Assembly (NCBI GenBank): GCA_034231615.1
Contig: CM067317.1
Location: 17,374,264 to 17,438,263, forward strand
Reading direction: 5' to 3'
Source: Meghimatium bilineatum
Taxonomy: Eukaryota > Mollusca > Gastropoda > Stylommatophora > Philomycidae
Length of the DNA: 64,000 bases
Shown: positions 1 to 11,336 of the stretch, one piece after another
Layout: each line of letters opens with the position of its first letter
Numbering within the stretch: the first letter of the stretch is position 1
Notes under the pieces: model-generated
Told to the model about the DNA's origin: nothing
The model's input: the letters and a program-made list of their open reading frames with translations, nothing else
The model's database searches: none
Program-made: the position numbers and the translations under genes

Positions 1-59
1 TCTTATTTCTTATGTGCACAGTAACTATAAGCATAATCGTGCTATAAATTAGGATATCG

Positions 60-484
60 AAGGAATGCCACTTGTCACTTGCCATCATGTTTTAGGTCTT
101 CCTCTGGCCTTGTATCCAGATCGTCTTATGTTGTTTTTGTTGGTAGTTGGTTATAATATGCCTAAACCATTTTTTTTCGATGCATTCTGTGCATGGTCTT
201 ATAACTATTCATCTCATGATTTCATCATTTCTCATTTTGTCTAGTTTGGTCACTCTTGCGGCTTTTCTCAGTAATTTCATCTCACATGTTGTACGTTTTC
301 TCTCTTGGCTACTGTCAGTACCCATGTCTGATATTGATAGCAGAGTGTTGGCATAAAAATACTGTTCAATATCTGTCTCTTGACTTCCATCTTGATCTTT
401 TGGTTGAGAAGTGATGGTGATAGCTGGTATGTCACTATGTTTGCTTTCTGGCATCTTGTCTCTGTCTCTATAATAATTTAACAT
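60..484 (-). mobile_element. Decayed RTE-like LINE fragment, RT C-terminal region
   Basis: Read on the minus strand, 209-484 contains CEMKLLRKAARVTK followed by LDKMRNDEIM, the Cys-Glu-Met-Arg-x-Leu-Arg-Lys block typical of the region after the reverse transcriptase fingers/palm in RTE-like non-LTR retrotransposons. Continuing toward position 60 the frame shifts and gives a KWFRHII motif equivalent to the family's WFGHL motif. Stops and frameshifts mean it cannot be active. The family assignment rests on motif recognition only. Confidence 0.65.
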
Positions 485-620
485 AATATTATATGTTAAA
501 AGAAAACCTGATTCTAGTTAGATCCCAAAAATGTTGCTCTGATTTAAATAATATGTCGCACATATTTTGAAGCTTATGATATGAGAGCATATAAAACTAT
601 GACATGCCAGCCATGATGTA

Positions 621-822
621 AGATTGTTTGTGAGTGGGGGTGGCTGTCTTAAGTCTATGGAGCGTAAAAGTTGTGAGATTGTGAGTGGGGTTGGCTGTTT
701 ATATATAGAGGGTTAAATTTGTGAGATTGTGAGTGGGGTTGGCTGTCTTTATATAGAGGGTTAAATTTGTTAGATTGTGAGTGGGGTTGGCTAAGTCCGT
801 AGAGGGTGAAATTTATACAGAA
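621..822. repeat. Minisatellite, about 48-51 bp unit, 4 copies
   Basis: Four consecutive units start near 630, 681, 729 and 777, each opening with GTGAGTGGGG followed by TTGGCTG (the first has GTGGCTG) and, in most copies, TAGAGGGT. Spacing is 51, 48 and 48 bases, and copies diverge at the outer edges. No coding meaning is apparent. Confidence 0.8.
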
Positions 823-1261
823 ACCATTCTTTTTAGAAGATAAATCATGATTACATACGCAGATATCGCAGCTAAGCTTTAAATAATGCATCCTATTATC
901 ATGGCTAAATCTTGATAATTTTGTAGAAATTTATGAGCAAACACAGAAGAAAGAGAAATGACAAGTAAGACACAAAAGAAATAGATAATGAGTCTTGTCA
1001 GAAGAAAACAAGATGCATGATCAGTGCACATAGACATTTTACAACATAAATCACAAAAATGAAGTGCCTGGTATGGATAGTGCAGAACCAAAAATTGAAC
1101 AACACCTGATGTGCTAGATCAGGTCAGTGCACACAGAAGGGTTATAACACAGATCTCAAGCAATATTTTATGTGCATGTACCACAAGGACATACTGAACC
1201 ATGTGTTGACAATAACGAACATGAATCATAATAGAGAGTAATACATAATTATATGTTGTAG
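823..1261. other. AT-rich intron-like sequence, nothing recognised
   Basis: No repeat unit, splice-bounded exon or transposon motif was recognised here. Short open frames on the minus strand look like chance. Confidence 0.5.
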
Positions 1262-1765
1262 CAAAGTGAATCAAATACTGGGTCAATTATCCCCTTTATT
1301 GCAACACAAAATTCTACCAATGTCAACAAAAAAACATCTTATCCAAAGTATCTTCATTCCAACCCTGTGCTACCAATGTCAAACATGGTCCTTAACAGCA
1401 AAACATAAGAGACAACTGGTTACAAGTGAGATAAGATGTCTGAGAAAAGCCACAGGAGTGACCAAAAGACACATAATTAGAAACGATGTCATAAAAGAAA
1501 GAGCGGGTGTCATATTAATTCTACAATACATACAAAACCAACAGATACAATGGTTTGGTCATCTGGAAAGAATGCCATATGATTCATTAGTTTATTAAAT
1601 ATATATAAAGAGCGGAGAAGCAGAAAGAAGAGCCAAGAGTAGACATAGAGTATGCTGGATCGACAACATCAAAGAGACATTACACGAACACCAAATAACA
1701 ATATCTGAAGCTTCCAGAAAAGCGAGAACAATAACATTGTATCTCCCTCGACACCCATAAAGGGT
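1262..1765 (+). mobile_element. RTE-like LINE 3' fragment (RT C-terminal region)
   Basis: The plus strand is open from 1266 to 1598. It carries the block CYQCQTWSLT, then EIRCLRKATGVTK, then QWFGHLERMP, the ordered landmarks of the C-terminal part of RTE-like reverse transcriptases. After a stop the reading continues as RHRVCWIDNIKETL and ends with a short tail ending near 1760. It is 5'-truncated and broken by stops. The same landmarks recur in other fragments of the window. Confidence 0.8.
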
Positions 1766-1799
1766 AAAAGAGGAAGGAAAGAAGAAGAATACATATAAA

Positions 1800-2190
1800 T
1801 AAATATATGAAATCAACGATATAATAATCTTATGGCTAGTAGAAAATATTAAACTAAGTTAAGTTCAAAATTGAACTTCAATATGAAAGATGAGAGTATA
1901 ATGAACTATCAATATTGAGGATGAAGAGTTCAGTGAGCCAATAAAATGAGATATACGAGTTCTATGGACCGCCAGTGTGAAGGACCCGAGTAGTACGACT
2001 GCAACCTGTCACATTAGACAAATAGTGCAATTTATAATTTATTTACACACAGAAAGAGAAATGTATGTAATAAGCACTGAACACGCTTTGAAAAAAAAAC
2101 CCCCAAAAACAGCTGTGCATGCAGAATCTGTATTGAATAAGTCAACGGAGAACAAATAGAGAAATCATGGATAGTTGATCGTAATTTACT
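1800..2190. other. Unassigned AT-rich spacer
   Basis: Between the LINE tail and the next SINE I see no repeat unit or exon. An open frame at 1977-2159 has no recognisable domain. Confidence 0.4.
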
Positions 2191-2197
2191 GATTACT

Positions 2198-2345
2198 TCT
2201 TCTTCTTCAGCGTTCATTCTCAAACTCCTGCTGCATCTCCCTTGTAGCAGGACCATGGTCCTACTTGATGTCCAACAGGATGTAGTCTAGAGAATGGAAA
2301 TGCGTTGTGTCGCGTTTTATTTGCGCCATTGGCCCGACCATACAT
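2198..2345 (-). mobile_element. SINE-S (about 158-bp SINE-like family), minus copy
   Basis: This is the reverse complement of a unit found repeatedly in the window. Landmarks in element orientation are GGATGTGTCGGGCC (here changed), GCGCAAATAAAA, ACACAACGCATTTCC, CTGGACTACATCCTG, GGACCATGGTCCTG, GAGTTTGAGAATGAACG, and a (GAA)n tail. The copy lies directly against an RTE-like LINE fragment. No RNA polymerase III boxes are obvious within the unit. Confidence 0.85.
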
Positions 2346-2960
2346 TGTTTCTGAACCATACATTAATATAGAATTGATGTGGCATTTTATAATTTCCAGT
2401 TTTACTTGTTTGTAATTTGTTTAGATGTTAATATTTTCCTCGTATCATTGAAGGTACTTTGAGCCATTCCTATTCTCCTTTTAACTTCTGGTTCACTTCT
2501 GCCATCATTTGTGACTATGTGTCTAAGATATTGATAATGTTTTACTTGTTGTAGTTTCTCTCCATGTATGTTTATGTTTAGCTCTTGTTCTTCTGTATCT
2601 TTGCTGATTATCATGGTTTTTTTGTTTGTTTTTTAGATATTTATATCCAGTCCATATTCATTACTTGATTTATTGACTTGATCTATTAGTCTTTGTAGTT
2701 CATGTTCACGTTCTGCTAAAAGAACAGTGTCATCTGCATATCTAATGTTGTTTATTATTTCCATTGATCTCGAGTCCCAGCATTTCTTCTATATATTTAC
2801 AGATATTCTCTGTGTATATATTGAATAGACTTGGTGATAAAATGCATCATTGTCTTACCCCTCTTCTTATTTCTATGTACGGTGAGTAGCTGTTTTCACA
2901 CCTTATTGATGCAGTTTATTCCCAATATATATTTCTAATCAGTCTGATGTCTTTTCCATC
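2346..2960 (-). mobile_element. RTE-like LINE fragment with RT catalytic motif
   Basis: On the minus strand the reading near 2755-2690 gives NNIRYADDTVLLAE, the reverse transcriptase catalytic YADD motif, followed by the helix EHELQRLIDQVN. After a frameshift, 2402-2614 gives KHYQYLRHIVTNDG and EVKRRIGMAQSTF, the thumb region (YLG..I..DG, EI..RI..A). It is a degenerate internal LINE segment without the endonuclease domain. Confidence 0.85.
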
Positions 2961-3239
2961 TATGCCTATCACTTAAGATTGTATTATATAATTATCCTGT
3001 CCTGACGTTTAGTCCGGTCTTTCATAGATGGAGATAATAAATACACTATGTAAACGAATCTATAGAATTTACTTTCTTTTGAGCCACAGATGGCGTATAT
3101 GGCAGTAGTCACTTTTCTCATGTTGAGCACCGTACTGCAATTTTCTGTAGCTCTTGTTCATTCTTATGTCCAATATTAAGCTTTCCATGTTGAGTATTAC
3201 GAGTTTCGTTTGCACTACCTACATTACTCTATCCCTCTG

Positions 3240-3830
3240 TCTTGCTTGGTTGATAGTTTATTTAGGGAGTCTATATTTTCATTCATTGTACATACATGAC
3301 CGATGTAGTTACAGCATCATCTTCTTCTAAAATGCGACACACATTCTTTGTTCGTTTCTTCTCCCAATGAATTTATTATTGTAAAATGTATCAATTTGAT
3401 TTTAAATAATATTCAAATGCACTTCTTTTAAAATGTCTTTAATTCAGTGTATATTGCTTGTGTGACTATCCAGCTTGCCCATCCATATGTCAATACACAT
3501 GTAGCATGTAAGTATGCAGCAGTCTAAGGTTTGAAAGTTTGTTAAATTCTTGTAAGCGCCATATATTTAAAAGATTGTTGAATGTACTTGCTGTCAGAAT
3601 GCGGATTGGTATATCTGTATTTGTATTATCATCTTGTGGTAACTTGCACATCAAAAAGTTGAAAACTTTCTCTAGTTCATGCTCCGTTTTGTTTAACATC
3701 ATTGTTTTGTTTGTGAAAACCATTTTGTGGGTTTTAGATGAGTTTATGGTGAGACTGATTTATTCTGTGAATTTTTGAAGTCGGTCTAATTTTTAAATGT
3801 GTATTTCGATGTATTTAACTAAAGAAATCT
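3240..3830 (-). mobile_element. Decayed LINE fragment, RT thumb region
   Basis: The minus-strand frame 3490-3723 begins MVFTNKTMMLN, matching the 'K-T-K-x-M-V-F' start of the RT thumb, then passes through RILTASTFNNLLNIW and LSNLRLLHTYML, matching the 'A..AF..L..IW' and 'K.RLL.T' blocks of RTE/CR1-like elements. It is heavily decayed on both sides. Confidence 0.6.
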
Positions 3831-4660
3831 AGATGGTCCGTAAAGTCTAAATCTTCTAAAGTTTCATTTGAAACCAACACATACCTACATGTGTCACTTC
3901 TATACAACTTAGCTATAGAATTAGATTAAGCAAATTGTTACAAATGAATCCATTATGCACACAGACAATATCGAAGGAATCTGCAATCTAGCCAAAATAA
4001 CTATCCTACTCAGACAAGACAGAATGTCGTGTTCAAATATTGTCCATCTACTGAGCAACCATCGATGGTCCATGACTATCCACTTAATCCGGTCATAATA
4101 TTATTTTGAGACACGAGTGGAGTATAAACGTGCTGTTTATTGCTTTTATTTATGTCTATGATTGGTTTGTTTTATGTTTTGTGGCCAGTCATTCATGGAA
4201 ATCACAGCTTACAAAACGAGAGTTGTATAGCATTACCTGACTAGTAATTAAATGTGAGTTTTAGTGTTGATGACATTTACATAATATAAGCTTAACCGGC
4301 ATAAATATGTCTGTACGTAAATTGCCAAGAAAAATTGGGCAGTATAGCGACATTGTTATTGATGCATTTTTAATATCAAATGTTGAATAGCAAAGTCAAA
4401 TACGATTCAATACAACAAAAGTTATATATCCATCATCGTTATGCATCTGTAAAATTTGAAATAAGAAACAACATTCAAACACATGATGGTGATGATGGCA
4501 ATGCGGATAGAACCCGAGAAAGTGTAGGTTTGTCACTCATGTTCTCTGTATCAGGTGGGGGAGTTCTACTTTAATCTCTACTATCAGGTTTCACTTTATA
4601 TTTATTTTAATGGGGTGGTTTGTCAGAGCTTTTGCAAGTCCCAGATGGCAATGTGGCAGT
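3831..4660. other. Unassigned AT-rich sequence before the 18-bp satellite
   Basis: About 830 bases with no recognised transposon motif or exon. The plus frame 4380-4574 has no domain signal. Confidence 0.4.
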
Positions 4661-4663
4661 GTA

Positions 4664-4876
4664 GCTCAATGTGGCTGTATGGTGTAATGTGGATGTAGGG
4701 TGTAATGTGGATGTAGGGTGTACAGTGGATGTAGGGTGTAATGTGTATGTAGGATGTAATGTGGATGTAGAGTGCACTGTGGATGTAGGGTACAATTTGG
4801 ATGTAGCGTTAAATGAGGATGTATGGTGTAATATGGATGTAGTACAATTTGGATGTAATATGCAATGTGGTTGTAT
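4664..4876. repeat. Left, diverged edge of the 18-bp satellite
   Basis: Irregular units related to GTAATGTGGATGTAGGGT are repeated with substitutions. They grade into the regular array that follows. Divergence at the edge and homogeneity in the centre are usual for arrays maintained by unequal exchange. Confidence 0.85.
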
Positions 4877-7800
4877 GGTGTAATGTGGATGTAGAGTACA
4901 ATGTGGATGTAGAGTACAATGTGGATGTAGAGTACAATGTGGATGTAGAGTACAATGTGGATGTAGAGTACAATGTGGATGTAGAGTACAATGTGGATGT
5001 AGAGTACAATGTGGATGTAGGATACAATGTGGATGTAGGATACAATGTGGATGTAGAGTACAATGTGGATGTAGAGTACAATGTGGATGTAGAGTACAAT
5101 GTGGATGTAGAGTACAATGTGGATGTAGGATACAATGTGGATGTAGAGTACAATGTGGATGTAGGATACAATGTGGATGTAGAGTACAATGTGGATGTAG
5201 GATACAATGTGGATGTAGAGTACAATGTGGATGTAGGATACAATGTGGATGTAGAGTACAATGTGGATGTAGAGTACAATGTGGATGTAGAGTACAATGT
5301 GGATGTAGGATACAATGTGGATGTAGAGTACAATATGGATGTAGAGTACAATGTGGATGTAGAGTACAATGTGGATGTAGAGTACAATGTGGATGTAGAG
5401 TACAATGTGGATGTAGAGTACAATGTGGATGTAGGATACAATGTGGATGTAGAGTACAATGTGGATGTAGGATACAATGTGGATGTAGAGTACAATGTGG
5501 ATGTAGAGTACAATGTGGATGTAGAGTACAATGTGGATGTAGAGTACAATGTGGATGTAGGATACAATGTGGATGTAGAGTACAATGTGGATGTAGAGTA
5601 CAATGTGGATGTAGGATACAATGTGGATGTAGAGTACAATGTGGATGTAGAGTACAATGTGGATGTAGAGTACAATGTGGATGTAGAGTACAATGTGGAT
5701 GTAGAGTACAATGTGGATGTAGAGTACAATGTGGATGTAGGATACAATGTGGATGTAGAGTACAATGTGGATGTAGGATACAATGTGGATGTAGAGTACA
5801 ATGTGGATGTAGAGTACAATGTGGATGTAGAGTACAATGTGGATGTAGGATACAATGTGGATGTAGAGTACAATGTGGATGTAGGATACAATGTGGATGT
5901 AGAGTACAATGTGGATGTAGAGTACAATGTGGATGTAGAGTACAATGTGGATGTAGGATACAATGTGGATGTAGAGTACAATGTGGATGTAGGATACAAT
6001 GTGGATGTAGAGTACAATGTGGATGTAGGATACAATGTGGATGTAGAGTACAATGTGGATGTAGGATACAATGTGGATGTAGAGTACAATGTGGATGTAG
6101 AGTACAATGTGGATGTAGAGTACAATGTGGATGTAGAGTACAATGTGGATGTAGAGTACAATGTGGATGTAGAGTACAATGTGGATGTAGAGTACAATGT
6201 GGATGTAGAGTACAATGTGGATGTAGGATACAATGTGGATGTAGAGTACAATGTGGATGTAGGATACAATGTGGATGTAGAGTACAATGTGGATGTAGAG
6301 TACAATGTAGATGTAGAGTACAATGTGGATGTAGATTTCCATGTGGATGTAGAGTACAATGTGGATGTAGGATACAATGTGGATGTAGGATACAATGTGG
6401 ATGTAGAGTACAATGTGGATGTAGGATACAATGTGGATGTAGAGTACAATGTGGATGTAGAGTACAATGTAGATGTAAAGTACAATGTGGATGTAGATTT
6501 CCATGTGGATGTAGAGTACAATGTGGATGTAGGATACAATGTGGATGTAGATTTCCATGTGGATGTAGAGTACAATGTGGATGTAGAGTACAATGTGGAT
6601 GTAGAGTACAATGTGGATGTAGAGTACAATGTGGATGTAGAGTACAATGTGGATGTAGGATACAATGTGGATGTAGAGTACAATGTGGATGTAGAGTACA
6701 ATGTAGATGTAGAGTACAATGTGGATGTAGATTTCCATGTGGATGTAGAGTACAATGTGGATGTAGAGTACAATGTGGATGTAGGATACAATGTGGATGT
6801 AGAGTACAATGTGGATGTAGAGTACAATGTAGATGTAGAGTACAATGTGGATGTAGATTTCCATGTGGATGTAGAGTACAATGTGGATGTAGGATACAAT
6901 GTGGATGTAGAGTACAATGTGGATGTAGGATACAATGTGGATGTAGAGTACAATGTGGATGTAGAGTACAATGTAGATGTAGAGTACAATGTGGATGTAG
7001 ATTTCCATGTGGATGTAGAGTACAATGTGGATGTAGGATACAATGTGGATGTAGATTTCCATGTGGATGTAGAGTACAATGTGGATGTAGAGTACAATGT
7101 GGATGTAGAGTACAATGTGGATGTAGAGTACAATGTAGATGTAGGATACAATGTGGATGTAGAGTACAATGTGGATGTAGGATACAATGTGGATGTAGGA
7201 TACAATGTGGATGTAGGATACAATGTGGATGTAGAGTACAATGTGGATGTAGAGTACAATGTGGATGTAGAGTACAATGTGAATGTAGAGTACAATGTAG
7301 ATGTAGGATACAATGTGGATGTAGAGTACAATGTGGATGTAGGATACAATGTGGATGTAGAGTACAATGTGGATGTAGATTTCCATGTGGATGTAGAGTA
7401 CAATGTGGATGTAGAGTACAATGTGGATGTAGATTTCCATGTGGATGTAGAGTACAATGTGGATGTAGAGTACAATGTGGATGAAGAGTACAATGTGGAT
7501 GTAGAGTACAATGTGGATGTAGAGTACAATGTGGATGTAGAGTACAATGTGGATGTAGGATACAATGTGGATGTAGAGTACAATGTAGATGTAGGATACA
7601 ATGTGGATGTAGAGTACAATGTGGATGTAGATTTCCATGTGGATGTAGAGTACAATGTGGATGTAGAGTACAATGTGGATGTAGAGTACAATGTGGATGT
7701 AGAGTACAATGTGGATGTAGAGTACAATGTGGATGTAGAGTACAATGTGGATGTAGATTTCCATGTGGATGTAGAGTACAATGTGGATGTAGAGTACAAT

Positions 7801-8724
7801 GTGGATGTAGAGTACAATGTGGATGTAGAGTACAATGTGGATGTAGATTTCCATGTGGATGTAGAGTACAATGTGGATGTAGAGTACAATGTGGATGTAG
7901 AGTACAATGTGGATGTAGAGTACAATGTGGATGTAGAGTACAATGTGGATGTAGAGTACAATGTGGATGTAGAGTATAATGTGGATGTAGAGTACAATGT
8001 GGATGTAGATTTCCATGTGGATGTAGAGTACAATGTGGATGTAGAGTACAATGTGGATGTAGAGTACAATGTGGATGTAGAGTACAATGTGGATGTAGAG
8101 TACAATGTGGATGTAGAGTACAATGTGGATGTAGATTTCCATGTGGATGTAGATTTCCATGTGGATGTAGATTTCCATGTGGATGTAGATTTCCATGTGG
8201 ATGTAGATTTCCATGTGGATGTAGAGTACAATGTGGATGTAGAGTACAATGTGGATGTAGAGTACAATGTGGATGTAGAGTACAATGTGGATGTAGATTT
8301 CCATGTGGATGTAGAGTACAATGTGGATGTAGAGTACAATGTGGATGTAGAGTACAATGTGGATGTAGAGTACAATGTAGATGTAGGATACAATGTGGAT
8401 GTAGAGTACAATGTGGATGTAGAGTACAATGTGGATGTAGAGTACAATGTGGATGTAGAGTACAATGTGGATTTAGAGTATAATGTGGATGTAGATTTCC
8501 ATGTGGATGTAGAGTACAATGTGGATGTAGAGTACAATGTGGATGTAGAGTACAATGTGGATGTAGAGTACAATGTGGATGTAGATTTCCATGTGGATGT
8601 AGAGTACAATGTGGATGTAGAGTACAATGTGGATGTAGAGTACAATGTGGATGTAGAGTACAATGTGGATGTAGAGTACAATGTGGATGTAGGATACAAT
8701 GTGGATGTAGGATACAATGTGGAT
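4877..8724. repeat. Large satellite array, 18-bp unit, about 210 copies
   Basis: The unit is GTGGATGTAGAGTACAAT. Two other forms are common: GTGGATGTAGGATACAAT, scattered through the whole array, and GTGGATGTAGATTTCCAT, which occurs only from about 6321 to 8605. The period never slips, so several frames on both strands stay open for about 1,200-1,300 codons (for example repeating VDVEYN on plus; YSTSTL and YIHIVL on minus). There is no signal peptide, codon bias or splice context, so I regard these frames as a by-product of an 18-base period lacking stops. Confidence 0.95.
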
Positions 8725-9222
8725 CTAGGTTGTAATGTGACTGTAGGGTTTAATGTGGCTGTAGGGTGTAATGTGACTGTAGGGTGTAATGTGACTAGGG
8801 TGTAATGTGGCTGTAGGGTGTAATGTGGCTGTAGGGTGTAATGTGACTAGGGTGTAATGTGACTAGGGTGTAATGTGACTAGGGTGTAATGTGACTAGGG
8901 TGTAATGTGACTAGGGTGTAATGTGGCTGTAGGGTGTAATGTGACTAGGGTGTAATGTGACTGTAGGGTGTAATGTGACTGTAGGGTGTAATGTGGCTGT
9001 AGGGTGTAATGTGACTGTAGGGTGTAATGTGACTGTAGGGTGTAATGTGGCTGTAGGGTGTAATGCGACTAGGTGTAATGTGACTGTAGGGTGTAATGTG
9101 ACTGTAGGGTGTAATGTGGCTGTAGGGTGTAATGTGGATGTAGGTTGTAATGTGGCTGTAGGGTGTAATGTGGCTGCATGGTGTAATGTGGCTGTAGGGT
9201 GTAATGTGAATGTAGGTATCCA
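8725..9222. repeat. Right edge of the satellite, 15- and 18-bp derivative units
   Basis: The motif changes to GTAATGTGGCTGTAGGGT and GTAATGTGACTGTAGGGT (18 bp), mixed with runs of GTAATGTGACTAGGG (15 bp, a three-base deletion form) near 8785-8955. One unit at about 9062 is further shortened. The subfamily change at 8725 is abrupt. Confidence 0.9.
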
Positions 9223-9229
9223 TACGTAT

Positions 9230-9461
9230 CACCAATAGTTATGGTAAGTATTTAGTATCAGAAAAGATTGAATACTACTCATGAAATCAGGAACAGGAAA
9301 GTACAGTTATAGAATGTAATGAATGAAGCAATAAATGGGAAAACCATGAGGTTTATTGTCACAGTCAATACAATTGTATTGAAGACTTACTGAGCAGAGA
9401 GAGTAACAACAGGTCCTGTGGGGAATATAAAAATAAACGTTATGTATTGGCTAGAAAAGGT
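9230..9461. other. Unassigned spacer
   Basis: Unique-looking AT-rich DNA between the satellite and a dispersed repeat. No feature is recognised. Confidence 0.4.
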
Positions 9462-9675
9462 GTTCTCAACCCGGTGTTCCGGAGCGCCATGGTGCTCTGT
9501 TAATGACATTTTGGGATACCTTCATGTGAGGTAAAATGTGTTCACGAGCAGTAAGGATCATACGTTTCCTTTACAATAAACAACTGTGTTTGTACAAACC
9601 TAAACAAATAGTGTTACTATCAAATACTATGTGGGAAAGGAAATGGAAAGGATACGGTGCAATGAAGATACATTA
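9462..9675 (+). mobile_element. Dispersed repeat, hAT-like, copy 1
   Basis: The start (GTTCTCAACCCGGTGTTCCGG, shortened here in description, then TGGTGCTCTG) looks like the end of a hAT-type non-autonomous transposon. It aligns along its length with 40778-40985, sharing CAACCCG, GGTGCTCTG.TAATG.CAT, GTTACTAT and GGTG.AAT.AAGATA. I could not find a matching right terminus or target-site duplication, so the class is tentative; the existence of the repeat pair is firmer. Confidence 0.5.
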
Positions 9676-9967
9676 CGATATGCATTAGAAGTAGCGGAAG
9701 GATACATTTATGCTCGTGTCCACATTAACTCATGATGTATATCTGTAGAGATCTGTCAGTCTTGTCTGACTATTTCTGTTTGTGATGTCCTTAATGTGTC
9801 ATTAGTGATGTTCTGTATCAAACACACACTACAAGAAAGATGAAAGTCATGTCAATCAATTACTTCCGTCTAACCCCATTATAGTCATATTTATTTTACC
9901 AGTTTCCTGTGATACATTATATCTCATTTTTTATTGTCGCTCGTTATAAATCGGATTCACGTTAGCG

Positions 9968-10150
9968 CATGGGAGCCGCGTTAGCGCAGTGGTTAGCGCA
10001 CTGGCTTCGCATATGAGTGGTCCTGGGTTCATTCCCCAGCTGAGGCGGAAATGTTTTCAGATTGCAACTGCTCCCAGGTCGACCCAGCCTTAAATGGGTA
10101 CCGGAATTATCCGGGAAGTTATACGGCATTAATAAATAAAATATGGGTTA
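9968..10150 (+). mobile_element. tRNA-derived SINE (SINE-T), copy 1
   Basis: The head resembles a tRNA: TTAGCGCAGTGG matches a polymerase III A box and GGTTCATTCCC matches a B box about 35 bases downstream. The body contains CGACCCAGCCTTAAATGGG and the end CGGCATTAATAA followed by ATGGGTTACTTTACTTTTTT. The same body and end recur at 17228-17408. It lacks a complete tRNA fold and has a long 3' body, so it is a SINE and not a tRNA gene. Confidence 0.8.
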
Positions 10151-10295
10151 CTTTACTTTTTTTTACTTTATACACATACATAAATGCAAATATATATATA
10201 CTGGCCCACTCTGTGGCGGCGTGGTACAGAGAGCTTCTGTGACGGACCATTCAGAAAGCAATGGACAACTAGTGAACGAATTTATATAGCCTAGA

Positions 10296-10453
10296 TCCGC
10301 CGAAGACGAATGTGTCGGGCCATTGGCGCAAAGGCGACACAACGTATTTCCATTCTCTGGACTACATCCTGCTGGAAATCTAGTAGGATCATGGTCCTGC
10401 TACAAGAGAGAATCCAGCGGGAGTTTGAGAATGAACGCTGAAGAAGAAGAAAA
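10296..10453 (+). mobile_element. SINE-S copy with exact 12-bp target-site duplication
   Basis: The 158-bp unit begins TCCGCCGAAGACG and ends in GAAGAAGAAGAAAA. It is flanked by identical ATATAGCCTAGA repeats at 10284-10295 and 10454-10465. This copy fixes both ends of the family. The same 158-bp length is found for the copy at 55872-56029, which argues for a defined short element and not random 5' truncation of a longer LINE. Confidence 0.9.
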
Positions 10454-10544
10454 ATATAGCCTAGAAAAGTACTACAGCTGGGACAACATGATGGGTTGAT
10501 GGTCCAGAACGGGATAAGCTACTATTTTTAAAAAAATGTAACTA

Positions 10545-10592
10545 CTAGATGTAGGGTGCAATGTGGATGTAGGGTAAAATATGGATGTAAGC
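10545..10592. repeat. Small outlying island of the 18-bp satellite
   Basis: About two and a half units related to GTGGATGTAGGGTAAAAT occur here, 1.3 kb past the main array, directly before a long (AT)n tract. Confidence 0.8.
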
Positions 10593-10600
10593 TATCATTT

Positions 10601-10601
<1 letters not shown>

Positions 10602-10672
<71 letters not shown>
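10602..10672. repeat. (AT)n microsatellite
   Basis: About 35 uninterrupted AT dinucleotides. Confidence 0.97.
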
Positions 10673-10673
<1 letters not shown>

Positions 10674-11336
10674 TAGTGTCATAATTTTAGAACGGGTCAA
10701 TCCAATCGGGATCAATAGGCATATTTTGAAAGATAGAAAACGCGACCAATTTGTAATGTTTAAATACCCTTCCCTCTCCCATAGAAAATCAGAAGATGAA
10801 ATTAAATAATAGGAATTTAATCAGAACGTTGGAATGCCTCCTTCCCCACTTCCAAACCGTTTGCGATTATTTAAAAAAAAAATCACCAAGCATAAACGAA
10901 TGGATAGGATAGGTTACCAATATAAGACCTGCGGCTAACTGGAAAATAGCCTTCTAACAATACTCATTTGACTGTTCCTTTAATTTTTAATTGGTCACTT
11001 TGCGTATACTTATGTGCTGGTAGACAATTAAAACTACGGGAAAAGGACCAGCAAATGACGATAAAAACAACATGTTTGTTACAGGTGAAAAACATAATTT
11101 TATTTTGTTGTTTGTGTAAAGCGGGACATTGTGTGTAGGATACCACAGGGAACATGGTCCAAGGTAATGTAGATTTACATCAGTAAGTAGGTCTAGGACA
11201 GTAAACTGAAGTGACACTGAAACGTATGCATGTGTGCACAAACGAATGATTTTAGGCGCCAACACTTGTGACGTTTTAGCACGTTTATGTTCATTGTTAC
11301 GTGAGTGACTCAACAACTGCTATCAGAATTATTGCT
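10673..11336. other. Unassigned AT-rich intron-like sequence
   Basis: No transposon motif or exon was recognised. Short minus-strand frames (10964-11316) have no domain signal. Confidence 0.4.

Noticed and set aside
4666..8805. Open frames of 1,212, 1,302 and 1,318 codons in three frames across the 18-bp array
   Set aside because: They overlap on both strands, encode only hexapeptide repeats and exist because an 18-base unit without stops stays in phase. No signal peptide, unique domain or splice context supports a protein.
9968..10060. Possible tRNA gene
   Set aside because: A and B box-like strings are present, but the arms do not form a full cloverleaf and the unit continues into a SINE body repeated at 17228.
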